Shown here: piece by piece, positions 46,706-58,428 of the stretch
How positions within the stretch are numbered: the stretch's first letter is position 1
Layout: every line of letters begins with the position of its first letter
Source of the DNA: Artocarpus heterophyllus
Taxonomy: Eukaryota; Streptophyta; Magnoliopsida; Rosales; Moraceae
Reading direction: 5' to 3'
NCBI GenBank assembly: GCA_025403435.1
Contig: CM046344.1
Location: 23,320,047-23,384,046 of the forward strand
Length of the DNA: 64,000 bases
Program-made: the position numbers and the translations under genes
Notes under the pieces: model-generated
Databases searched by the model: none
Told to the model about the DNA's origin: nothing
Seen by the model: only the letters and a program-made list of their open reading frames with translations

Positions 46706-47587
46706 CTACGATCCAAGACGAGCACTCCTGATTGGGCAATTCCTCTTGATGTGTCTGGGCTGCTGACAGAAATGACAATGAAAGCTGTAGGGATTGCTGC
46801 GCCCGCTGCCAGACGAACTGCTGCTGCCACTGGTCGCACCGCCTTGCTTGCCTTTCCCCGGAGCTGGACGACTACTAATGCTCTTCCTGCCACTCCTCTG
46901 CGGTCCTCCGGAAGCCTTGGCTCGGTCCTCACAATACTGCACATAATCATTCTCCACGGAGATCGCCGACGACACAAGCTCTCCGAAACCCCTAAGCCGT
47001 AGGGCAACCAACTGCCGCCGAATAGGAGCCTTGAGTCCCTCCTGAAACTTGATGCATTTCTCGCGCTCCGATGCCACAACTGATGGAGCAAATCTAGCCA
47101 ACTCGGTAAACTTTGCCTCATACTCCCGAACTGATAGATCACCCTGCTGCAATCTATAAAACTCAGTTGCCTTCTGGTCTCTATACCCCTGTGGAAAATA
47201 CCGATCATAGAACAGCTCCTCGAACTTGTCCCAACCGATATCGCCACCGCGCTCCAGACGCTTAGTTTGTTTCCACTAGGTGTCGGCGCCACCCTCGAGC
47301 TTATACGCCGCAAACTCCACACGATACTCCTTAGGCACACCAAGAGTATCTAGATGCTTCAAGATCGAATCCAACCAATATTCTGCTAACTGCGGATCCC
47401 CATTGCCATCAAAAGTCGGAATAGACGCCCGTCAGAATTCCTTAAAGAAAGCATGCCGACTACCAACACTGGAGTCTTCTGGTCTAGCCCTGGCTGCCAT
47501 CTGCCGAAAAGCTGCAAACATAGACCTCATCATGCTCTCATCATTTCTGAACTCGGCATCAGCAGTCGAACGACGTCTAGGTGCCAT
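46706..47587 (-). pseudogene. Chromovirus gag
   Basis: Starts at ATG 47587 (MAPRRRSTADAEFRNDESMM). It has [18 protein letters not shown] and [20 protein letters not shown], a Ser/Gly-rich linker, and a complete CX2CX4HX4C zinc knuckle ([14 protein letters not shown], near 46740-46790). Two stops break it, one in KEF*RAS near 47431-47436 and one near 47278 (T*WKQTKR, TGG to TAG). From 47152 onward the frame is open. Structural RNA-packaging protein, defective as it stands. Confidence 0.9.
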
Positions 47588-47676
47588 TCTCTCACTTCTG
47601 AAAACAAAATTTAGACTGTCAGAGGTATTTCATTGTCAACCTATGTGTGCACAATTCCCAAGGTTCATAACCTTGA

Positions 47677-47688
47677 GCTCTGATACCA
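47677..47688 (-). other. Primer binding site (tRNA-iMet) of the minus-strand chromovirus
   Basis: Minus strand TGGTATCAGAGC, a perfect initiator-Met complement, three nt inside the 5' LTR. A hairpin CAAGGTT-ATG-AACCTTG (47659-47675) follows in element sense. Confidence 0.93.
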
Positions 47689-47691
47689 TTC

Positions 47692-49884
47692 TGTCACGCC
47701 TCGGAGTACGGGAGGTGATGTGACGGAATATTTAGATTAATTAAAAGCAGATTTAATTAAAATTAAGTGTTTAAGAATCCAATTAAGTAAGAAATAAAGA
47801 GATTTTCCACCACATTTGATAAACGAATTTATAAATATTTAGCAAATAATAATAATTAAATAAAAACCACGAATATGGGTTCCACAACCCACAACTTGTG
47901 CACACACATGGTTCTGACAATATCACAAATACAATTACAGTCCAAGTACAAATATGGTTAAGTCTTACATGCCCTGATTAATAATACAGAATATAAATAA
48001 ACTCTCCTATTGCTCCTGAGTTCGATCCGAAGAATCTTCTCCAAACCTAAATGGAAGACCACCTAGATGGGGGAAATTTAAAACAATAAAACGTGAGCGA
48101 AAGGCTCAGTGGAACTATGTTTTATAAAAATAGTTTAACGCAAAGGAACACAGCATTATTAGAAGTTATTCAAAGGAAACTTAAATAAATAAATAGATAA
48201 ACAATTTGAGTAGAACCGTCCTGACACAGAACAGTCTACTCGTCAAATCAAAAAACCAATTTACTTTTACCTAGGCAAACCATGAAATCACCACCGTAGT
48301 GGCCCAGCTGGGTTTCGGGACCTGCCCCCAAGGTCGATCGCTACACGACCCGATCTCTAATATGGCATCATGCCTTAGTGTTTATTATCATTGTCATTCA
48401 AAACCCAATTACCGAGTGTTGTCAGTTACATTTATTATGAAGTTCATTTCATAATCACGGTATATTAAAATATAACCGATAAAACCATTTTCAAACAACC
48501 GTTGAAAACATTTTGATAGAAATCATTTTCAAAGCCAAATCATTTCAAAACCAGGCTACCAAAGAAATAGGATAGAAGTCCTACCTCAATACTCGTGCCG
48601 GTACCCCACACCGTAATCCCGGTCCGCTATACGTTAGCTCCACGGAACCACGAACGATCCTAGATACAAACTAAGTCGATCAATATCTAGTTCGAGACAT
48701 TCTATGTTACTAAATCATTTCATGATGTCCTAGTGTGCCATTTGTACCTTTAAAATCATCCTATAAGGTTGGGATTTAAATCAGGGTTCAAAACAGTGAA
48801 AACGGGTAAAAATCACAAAATTTTCCATGCCTTGGTCGGCTTGCTGGACGCCCTGCTTCGGCCTGCCGGACGCCCTGCTTCGGCCTGCCGAACTGCACAG
48901 TTCGGCCTGCCGGAAACAAGGTTCGGCCTGCCGAACATTTCTCCAGATTCGGCCTGCCAGTCGGAAGAACACCGGCCTGCCGATCATCACTCCGGCCTGC
49001 CGAACATGAACTTCGGCCTGCCGAACTGGGAAAACCCAGAAATCCCAGCCACTGGTTTCTCGATCCCCAAAATCCAAATCTTGTTTCTAACCTGTTTTTC
49101 TCAAATCCCAGGCATGAAAAACAACTATAGTTGATAGAAAAACATTCTAGAACATGTTTGGAATCATTTAAACAACATTTAAACTCAAAATCCTCAAAAA
49201 TCCTGAAAATGAGAAAAAGAGGAGAAAAATGAAAAATCTTGAATCCAATCCGTTTTTCTTCAATCTAGGCTTAGATTCTAGTTGTTCTAAGTTCATTTAA
49301 CACAAATCCACGGTTTTCTAAGCTTAAACAAACTTAGATTTCAAAAACACACAAAATTGAAAATTTTGTAAAAAGTTTAGAAATTTCGAATCTAACCTCG
49401 AATCGAAGCTTCAATCCGCGTTCTCGGTTGCCGAATCACGTCCCCGAGCTTCCTCCTCGCTAACCCGAAGCTTGGATTCGAATGTGGTTTCAAAATTTGT
49501 GAAGAAATTAGAGAGAGAGAGAGACTGCCGAGAGATCAAGAAAGAGAAGAGAGAGAGAGAGTGAAACCGGGAGAGAATGAGAGGAGAGAGAGAGGAAGGA
49601 AATAAATAGAGAAAATCGGTGGGCGGTTTTACTGTGCGAAAACCATGTGCCGCCCACGGTTTTCCAAAACGGAGTATTTTTAACATTTTACAAATTGTAG
49701 TGTTTTAAAACTCAAAACATCATTTTAAAACAATAAGAAATCCTTCGAATTCATTAATTTAACAAAACAACCAAAAATTCAAAAATCCAACCAAATAGTC
49801 TAATAAATGTTAAAACTTTAATTATGGCACACTAATTCATCATTTATATTACACTTAACATTAAATAAATTTCGGGACGTTACA
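47692..49884 (-). repeat. 5' LTR of the minus-strand chromovirus
   Basis: 2193 bp. It differs from the 3' LTR by one fewer 22-bp unit in the palindrome array, a 4-bp longer GA run near 49550, and scattered substitutions. Confidence 0.94.
48834..49027 (-). repeat. Array of nine TCGGCCTGCCGA-like units, chromovirus LTR copy 2
   Basis: Eight good GGCCTGCC cores plus one degenerate GGCTTGCTGG at the left edge. One 22-bp unit is missing relative to 41903-42112. Confidence 0.9.
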
Positions 49885-50150
49885 GAGACAATTTATCTTG
49901 ATTGTCGGAGTAGAGAATCTAAGGTAGAAACTTTGATATATGCCTAATGGTGGATATATATCAAACTGGACATAAAGTGTGCAGTTGATTTTATCAATCA
50001 TTCTCTTTAACTAAATTAATTTACTTTGGTAATCATTTATATAATAATCTTAATATGGATGTGGACTTTATGTTTATGACTTGTGTCATTTGATGTACTA
50101 AAGGTATGAACTCAACATAACTTGGAAACTTGAGCATGTGAATTCATTTA

Positions 50151-53046
50151 TGCATAGCATATTGAATTATGTAATTATAGCAGAGTTATTTCATTAATCC
50201 ATATGAAACATCCATTCATCACAAACATATCCTTGAAAGCATGTAGAATCATCAACCATTCATATAAATATAAAAAAAAAAACAAATTATTACCTATTGC
50301 AGGTGAGGTCTGCACTTGCTTAGTGTACAGAAACTTCTCTGCGAACTTTCCTCGTCTATGCCCGATCGGGAACTTGTCTAAATTTAATAACACTCCAACA
50401 ATTAGAATGAACTCTTAGGTCATTTCACCATTAGGTATATTATAACTCTTTAAGACTTCAAATCCTATTTGAACTTTGATTATGGAATTTGGTCTTTGTT
50501 TACATTTCAAGTTAATGTTAAACTAATCAACTTTAATTGCTAAGATAAGCTGAATTGGTTACCACATGTCTCGCTAGATTACATGGTACAAAGTCTCCGT
50601 CTCTTATTGGGCTTCTCTTCGTTCATGGGGTCTAGCTAATCTCACTAGTTCGAACTCTCTTATTAATAGTTTCAATCAAGGGTAAAAATGTCCACAATAT
50701 TTTCTAAATTTTCACAACAATATTCATATTTTTAAGTCTCGACATGAATATGTGGGAGAAGAAGGAAGAATTTTTCTTCTAAGATGTTTATAAAATATCC
50801 ACAATATTCACAAATATCATCTATCTTGATGAATATTTAGGATATTTTAAGAAATAGTCACAAAATATCCAAAAACGTTAGGAATATGTTCTTTTTTGCA
50901 CAAAAATAAATTTTGTAGGACTTTTTTATTTATTATTTAATAAAAGGTGACTAATATCTTCAACCTAAAAAATAAGAAAAGAAATTTATTAAGACTTATT
51001 TCGACTTTAGATAATTTTTACCTTTTAAATGAACAGTTTAGAACTTCGCATTCGAAAATTAAGATTTTTGTAATAGAATTAGTTTACTTTTCTATATTTT
51101 TTTCTTTGAAAAATACACTCATGACTTTAATTTTTTTCTTCAGAGAATATATTTATGAGATCTTCTATTTTCTTCCATAATATTTTAAGCTTTATATCAT
51201 CTAAATGTAGATATAGTAAACTTCTACTATTTGTCTATTAGTGTAAATTATTGTTGTTTCTCATATAATATATTTGTGAGATTGTTCATTATTCTTTTGC
51301 AAAGTCCTATGTCATGTTAAATATAGATGTGTATACCACATTTAAGCTTTATACCATTTAGATGTAGATATAGTATACTTCAACATACTTGTATATCCTC
51401 CGCCACAAATTACTATTAAGATGATATTATGAATTCATGAAGACTAATCATCAAGTTGAATAAACCATCAATATCAGATTTATAGGTCAACAGTGGGAAG
51501 AGATCAAGAAACATACATGTAGCATATAAATATTACCTCCAGAACTATTCAAGTATAGTATCCTAGCAAAAGAATTGTTTAGATCAAGATTGGAACTTAT
51601 ATAATATTTTCCAACTTGTCAGAAACTGCTTTTGGCGTTGAAGACACTTCAAGTTTTTATGTTCCTTATTATGTTTGGAGATTTTTTTTCTTCATGTTTT
51701 TCCATATACTATATTATATTTTGTATCTTCTTTTTAATGAGTATGTAAAATAATATTAGAATTATAATTAATAGTCAGTTATGATAATTTCCCTTTATAC
51801 TATGAGACAAAACTCTCATATTAGACTGAAAATCTATTATTTATGTTATTATCTTAGTTCAAATTAAGTAATATTGATTGTTTCAGCGTTTTATAAATTT
51901 TTAAAAAAAGATTTTAAGTTTTTTCCCTTCATGATATCCAGCTTACCTAAAAATCCGTCAACATTGACATTTTAGTTGATTTTATAAAAATAAATAAATA
52001 AATAAATACTTACGAGGTCCCAATCCTTTTTAAAAAGGTGGAAATTGGTCCCAAACCTTTTTTTTACTTAATTAGATCTTCTAACCTTTAGATTGAGGTG
52101 CCAAAGAATCAAGTTAACATAATTTTAGATGGAAATAAATTTTTTGACTTTAGTTTTCATCAAAATTACTAAACTATCTTGAAAATCCTGGCTTTCTTTC
52201 TCCCTCTTCAGTTGAAAAAAATAAATATTAACTCCCCGGCTTCCTCTTCTCTTACTCCTCTTCCTCCACCATGGACCCTTTGTTATTGACAATCATGATA
52301 CCGACGATCCTGAGGAAATCAACAAGAATACTTAGATCAACAAAAAGAAAATAAAAGAAAAAAACATGTTCATCACTGAATAGAACAAAAAGCAAAATCC
52401 AATTCACATGATCAAATAGAGACTTCAGCCGAAATAAGAGGAAATGATAATTGTTCATCATCAGAACAAAATCAATAAACCAACAAAAAAAAATTAAACG
52501 AACCAAAAAGCATCATTTCAATAAGCAAAACAAACAAAGATCCTTAAAAACAGATGTCCTCAAAGCCACTCATAATTCAACCTAAAACAATCGTTCTACA
52601 TCTTTTTTATTTAACAAAAAAAAATCACTTTTATTTAAAAAATCTATCCCCTCAAAAAAATGTGTCTTTGGGAAAAAAAAGAAAATAACATAGAAGAATA
52701 TGAACAGATAAGGGAGAGTTGAAGAAGTTAACCTCTAATGGTCTCTTAAACTCGCTAAATGACATGGCTCTTTTTAATTGGTGGACATGGTTCGTGACAA
52801 CATTTTGGGACAGAACCACGTAATAAATTTTTAATTTTACATATCTTTTTTTAAAGAAAAAATAACAAGCCACTTTAGCATGTCAAAATAAGTTACCAAA
52901 CTAAATTATATTTTTAAATATTCTTAAATTAAATGCTTATTAATTATTAAAATATTTTTTTGGTCAATTGTTTATTTAATTACAACCATCAGATTTATAT
53001 CAAACTGTTAATACAACATTAACCAATGGAGACGTAACCATTGAAA

Positions 53047-53086
<40 letters not shown>

Positions 53087-53279
53087 CTATTTGCGTCAGT
53101 TAATTGTATTTCATATAATTATTTTTTCTATAAAATTTACAAAAGAAGTATTACTAAGAATCTTATTAATCAAGAAAGTTCCAACAAATTCTTTAAAGCA
53201 TATTGTTTCTCATAAAATAAATTTAGATTTATCTACTTTTGTGTATTTAATTAGAATTTTTATGTAACGGTTGTTGTTC
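50151..53279. other. AT-rich intergenic region
   Basis: No gene recognised on either strand. Contains the TA microsatellite at 53049-53077. Around 52010-52090 there is a GGTCCCAAnCCTTTTT-like stretch of the kind found at the ends of some plant repeats, but no partner terminus was identified. Confidence 0.4.
53049..53077. repeat. (TA)n microsatellite
   Basis: A 29-nt uninterrupted TA run, followed by TGTATGTATG. Confidence 0.95.
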
Positions 53280-54366
53280 TCGTGGAAGAATATACTGTCA
53301 CAAGTGAGAAAGTAGTGTATAAATTATCGATCCTATGAGAATTGTGTTTAATTCCAGTTAAGTATTAAAATTGATTGGTTCTAAGATTATTTGAATGACT
53401 AGTTAGCGCAACGGATAAAAGAACTAGTAAAAATAACTAAGCAAATGGAATTAAGTAACAAAGATAGAAAATTAAAGATATTAGAGCATCAATTTCACCA
53501 TAATAAATCTGCATTAATTTTAGTACTAAGTGAGTCTCATATTTCATTAGTCAAAAACTCTCAATTAACTCAATTATCTCTCAAATCAGATAATATGCTC
53601 AAAAACACGATTTTGGTATCCTTATTAAGAACTAAATAATTTAAACATTCATTAAGCTTTAGTTCTTTTAATAACTACGAAGATATTTTAAGCCTTCCAA
53701 ACTCTAAAAAAGCTAAGCCATGTTATCTAAATCAGACGTATAAAATTACCTCCACCGAGCATCAAATTTTATAAATGTAGGTCGGATATTTGAATGTTGC
53801 TTGAGTTAGCGAGGGGTTGCTAGATAGATATTATCGAATAGCACAACAAAATCATCTAATTCATTGGCCAAATAAACTAGAAACATATAAGAATAGGACA
53901 ACACAAGTTAACCACAAAAACCACTAAAAATAAATCAACACTTCATAACTAGGCAAATCTAGACTCCAGAAAAAACAACTCTTTCATAACTAAATTTAAA
54001 CAAGCTAAAATCAAGGGTTTAGTATTTACAAATCACAAAAATTAAAAAAAGATAATAGGAATGAGAAAACCCAATTTGGAGTTGTCATGGTCTCCAAGTT
54101 CTTTTTCTTCTTCTTCTCCACTCCTACGTTTTGATCTCCAAATGCTTCTTCCAAGAATATTTATTGGAAATAAAACCTAAATCTAAACTAGAAATAAAAT
54201 TATAAACTAAAAACAAAAGAAATATATATATTTTAGTTTTTTTCTTCATTCTCTTCATTGGAATTAGCTCTAAATCTCACTTGGAAATTATGCCTCCTCC
54301 AAGAAAAATAGAGGCTTTCTCTGTTGTGTTCCTCAATAGGGTTTTTGGGTTGAAGTGCGTATTTAA
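53280..54366. repeat. Possible decayed retroelement-derived repeat
   Basis: The text TGTCACAAGTGAGAAAGTAG, then ATCGATCCTATGAGAATTGTG and a run of AA-rich near-repeats, resembles a dispersed plant LTR-element-derived repeat that I recognise by style only. No termini or coding domains were found. Confidence 0.25.
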
Positions 54367-55112
54367 TGTGACGTCCCAGAAAAGGGGTCTGGGAGTTTTA
54401 GGTAAATAAGATAAACTAACCGAGGTAAATAAAGAAAAAGTAAATAAATATACGTAGAAAATAAATAAATATCATCAAAAATAAATAATAACATCGGCAG
54501 TCACCATCATGTGATTGCCACGAAGTGGGGTCGAGACCTTATTCTCATTCACCATCAGTAAGTAAATAAAATACAATTATCATCAATAATAATAATAATA
54601 TAAGAATACTAAAAATCATCGTCTTTGAAATAAATGACGTGGTGGGACTCACAAAGACGAAAATGACATCAACAGCGACATTGGGACAAGTCGTACAGGA
54701 CACGCATCATACCACAGTTCCATAGAAAATACCATTCCTATCCAAAGAGCCAGGTTTCGATCCCAGGCCCATCTTTCCTTCTCAAACCTAGAAGGGGAAT
54801 TTTTTTTTTTAAAAAAAAACAAGAAAACGTGAGCGGAAGGCTCAGTAGGATAATTAGTTAAAAACAAGTTATTTAAAAATGGTAATCAAAAATAGAGAAT
54901 TGTTCATAAATCGTTCTAATTGAAATAAATCTCAAAGTCTTAACAAATCAATAAAAACACTTACTTGAAAGCAAATTGATAAAACATCACCGTACGGGTT
55001 TTGAAAATCCGAAAGAAATATCAAAATACAATTCTTCAAAATCAAAGGTAGAAATCATTTTCATCAATCATTCAAAGGGTCAAGCATTTGGCCAAAATAG
55101 TTTAAAAGGGGC
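54367..55112 (-). repeat. Gypsy LTR fragment, host of the LOG-carrying element
   Basis: Starts TGTGACGTCCCAGAAAAGG. It contains ACGTGAGCGGAAGGCTCAGT (54828-54847), a box shared with the chromovirus LTRs (41156 and 48092). It is cut at 55112 by the next element; its continuation should lie beyond the window. Confidence 0.65.
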
Positions 55113-57473
55113 TGTAACGCCCCTATATGGGGGTTAACAGTTTTTAATGAGATAAAATAAAAATAAATAATAAAAGTAAAACCTTAAAGATTAAAATTTG
55201 CCCGGGACTTAAATGAAAACTCTCAACTCAAAAATAAAAATATAAACGACAAATAAACCACAGTTTTAATGTAGCACCTTAAATTTAATAATATAAACTG
55301 TTGTCATCATCATTTTAACCCTCAACACATTATAATACAGTCACAGAAAGTAACAATTGATGCTTACATTATCATGAAGAACATTCTCAACGATTGAAGC
55401 AGTCCCAATGTAATATAGCTACATCACTTCATCAACTATATTTCTCGTAGCCACCTCACACTTAGTGAGTCCTGAAAAGATAAAAATATAAGGGTATGAG
55501 CAACACTATGCTCAGTAGAGAAAGCCATTACTCACCTTCAGGTTTTTATCATTACCACATTAAAATCTGCATGGTTAGTAAGTCACATCATATTCCAGAT
55601 TATGAGGTTTATTATGATCACATCTTATGGATACCGTAGTTAATCATTACCAAGTGTCATAATTACACATTTATACAAATATTACCAATCATCATTGTTC
55701 CTAGGTATCCATGTTAAATTGAGTATCACTCAACTCATCGAAACCCAAATGGGCGCACTTGATCACCCTATAAACATTCCAAGGGTGTTCCGGTGAGGGG
55801 ACATCAAGCCCCGAGTCCTCACCAAATCGATTCCTGTACAGTGTGTTCTGGGACTTTCAACCCAAGGAAGCGTCATCGCCTTCCCCCTACTTTACCTTTT
55901 AGGGTATTCATGCCCAAGGACGTAACCGTCGCCCTTTTCATGTCTCACAATTTCTCTATATTAAATCATTATTAATAGAGTTAATTTTCCTAACCATGCT
56001 TCTCAATTTATAACATGTGTCAATTCATTATGTTCCTCGCCGTACAATACAAGACGAGTCCATGTCATAGTTTCATATGTGATACACATATAATATCAGT
56101 TCAACATAGATATATATATTGCGGCAAAACAATCAATTTTAATTCTATAAAAACCTCACAAAAGATGAGTAATAGAATCCCTACCTTTCAAGCTTATCAA
56201 CAATCTTTTAATCCTGGAATCAGTTAACGTTAGCTCCATACTCCCTTGATCCTAAGGCGTGCATAAGGACAATTAAAACTAAAGCACAACATACAACTAC
56301 ATTCATAAATAAATCATGTGTAAACTTATCTTACTAGTATGCCATTAAAGCTTTTATATAAATCTCTTTCGAATACCACAGTAAACAATTTTTGTCTTAA
56401 CACAATATAAAATGTGAACAAGTAATCTATATGTTTTAGTCCCTAATAAGATTCATCAATCACTTAGGATAATATTGGAAAGGTTGCAAGACATTAAAGA
56501 ATTAGGTGGTGAGCAAAGATGGGTTCTTGGTTCAGGTTAGCAGCTGGTATACCATAACAAACTGGCAGATTTACTAGTTTCCAATACAAAAATTGAATAA
56601 TTCTTAGAAAATAAAATACAACTCCGATTTAGGTTTATGATAGCTCGTTAGAAAGCCTAGGATGCTACTTTTCAAATATGCAAACCAATTCATAAAATTC
56701 ATTTTAATTTAATCTTAGAATTTCAAGAAATAACCACTGCCCATAGAGGTATTACAAAGTTTAACAATATAAATTTTCTGTCTAGGGCATATACACTTAG
56801 ACTTCATACATATGCTCCAAAATAGCAACAAACATATACTTAGGTTTAAGAACGCAAATTTGAATAATCCTTTAGTATAAAAGAAAATTTATAAATGAAA
56901 GACTAAATTTGTTCATAAGATTCTAACCTCGGATTATGGTTAGTTGGAAGCTTGAAATGGCTTCAAAACAGGTTCCTTTACTTCGGTATGACTGAAATTC
57001 TTGCTCAAATGGAGGTGATGGTGGCTGATTTTTATGGCTGCCTTGAAGAAGTTCTCTAAGTATTTTGCTTCAGCAAAGAAATGAGAAGAAGAGTGTGGGA
57101 ACCGTGGAAGAGAAAGGAAGAAAAGATGAAGTCTTTGAAGAGAAGTGATGGAAACAATTATAGAGGAGACATGTTGAAGCATGTCACGGAGGAAATAAAG
57201 AAAATGAGGGTCAAGAGTAGTTGGAAAAGATATCCTTATGTCTCATCTAAAGACTTTAACACACATAATGCCAATATGACATTTTTGAGATTTATTAGAA
57301 GTTCTAAGGCTTTTTAGTAATCATACTAAATAAATATAGGAGAATTTTAGAAAATTTAAAAATAGATAAAAATAAATATTATAAAATAAATTTAAATGAA
57401 GCAATTTTTTTTTTATACATTAAAAATTAATTTAATTACCTCAATACCCGTTAGAAGAATAACGGGTGTCACA
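55113..57473 (-). repeat. 3' LTR of the LOG-carrying element
   Basis: 2361 bp. In element sense TGTGACACCCG to GGGGCGTTACA. The ORFs within (55793-55975, 56940-57182) recur exactly in the other LTR and have no recognised domain. Confidence 0.93.
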
Positions 57474-57474
57474 G

Positions 57475-57487
57475 CTCTACCCCCCTT
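57475..57487 (-). other. Polypurine tract of the LOG-carrying element
   Basis: Minus strand AAGGGGGGTAGAG, two bases from the 3' LTR. Just upstream in element sense is a 9-bp inverted repeat GAAATTTCG-4-CGAAATTTC (57491-57512), also present in the chromovirus. Confidence 0.85.
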
Positions 57488-57512
57488 AAAGAAATTTCGT
57501 CCTCGAAATTTC

Positions 57513-58428
57513 AATTCTAGCAATACTAGTAAAAATTATGATTCCACTATGATTCCAATTCTGAGTCTAAACCGTTAATGTTGTTTGTCCTCCAAATTTA
57601 AGTTATCGTATCTCCACTTATCCCCTTGCATAATAAATCTTACTCCTAAATCCCTCAATGAGAGTATTTCTGACAAGTTTCAACTTATAACACCGTATAA
57701 TAGTCTAAGAATCTGATCAGGCATACATATTGACCATATCATGATTCCAGTCCTTCATTGTCCATGGACTGTGATTTACAATCACATTTAAGGAGATTGC
57801 CAGAGAAATTTTATATACTTCATCTTTAGGTTCCTTTTCCTTTTTGAGTAAGGAAAAGTCAAATATATTTGATTTCATACCTCAACTAATAAACTAAAAC
57901 ATAATCATAAAACATATATCACAAACACTTTTATTCAAAACTATACATTAAACTTACTCATAGAGATATTAAACGGAATCTCAGAGTTGCAAACATACCC
58001 GACATATTTTTCATTAAACAGCTATCCTCATGACACAAAAATTCAACCCAAATAATATACTCATATTTCATATGGAATATCCCCATAACTGACTCTGGTA
58101 CTTCCACATAATATTAACAGAATATTACACATTACAAACATAATACGGATACGTTTCGAGAGTACAAGGCACTCCGTATACCAGCTATCCATATCATGCA
58201 TGCTTATAGGATACAAAAACATCGATAAACAAAAGATCGGACCTTAAGAAGGATGCGTTTCGAGAGCATCAAGTACTCCGTATCCAGCCATCCCGGCATT
58301 AGGCTCAATGAATCTAAAAGATTGAACAACAACGTACCACAAGAAACACAGAATACAAGGCAAACGGTTATTCGTAACACACGAAATACGGACACACATG
58401 CCTACATGCCAAAGATAAAACAAAAAGA
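57513..58428 (-). other. Non-coding stretch between LOG-like ORF and 3' LTR
   Basis: About 0.9 kb without a recognised ORF. It includes an imperfect direct repeat of about 44 bp: 58147-58190 and 58251-58293, sharing CGTTTCGAGAG and ACTCCGTAT cores. Probably the 3' untranslated part of the LOG-like transcript. Confidence 0.6.

Larger units (their letters stand above)
40756..49884 (-). mobile_element. Ty3/gypsy chromovirus, young but coding-defective copy
   Basis: 9129 bp on the minus strand. The 3' LTR is 40756-42965 and the 5' LTR 47692-49884, flanked by perfect TSDs GAGAC (40751-40755 and 49885-49889). PBS, gag, protease, RT, RNase H, integrase, chromodomain and PPT are all present. The LTRs differ at only some 15-20 visible positions plus a 22-bp repeat-number change, yet the coding region carries at least five nonsense codons and a frameshift. 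Confidence 0.96.
38462..50150 (+). repeat. Second old Copia-type LTR, split into three pieces
   Basis: The pieces are 38462-38610, 40577-40755 and 49885 to about 50150. They follow the block order of the modern Copia LTR: GTTAGAGAAAATGCCCGCTA with CGATAAAGTTTATTC, then a middle piece, then GGACATAAAGTG, GTAATCATTTATATAATAATC and GTGTCATTTGATGTACTAAAGG. The interruptions are the solo LTR 38611-40576 and the chromovirus 40756-49884, each with its own TSD. The right end is uncertain. Confidence 0.6.

Noticed and set aside
45553..47343. Single 596-aa gag-pol ORF
   Set aside because: Its first about 200 residues are an out-of-frame shadow of gag; the true Gag is in another frame (46706-47587).
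53398..53428. tRNA/SINE-like GTTAGCGCAACGG with flanking ACTAGTT/AACTAGT
   Set aside because: No A/B box pair, no cloverleaf and no poly-A tail with duplications.
56940..57182. 80-aa minus-strand ORF near the LTR edge (also 63695-63937)
   Set aside because: Present in both LTRs because they are copies; it has no domain and no support as a gene.
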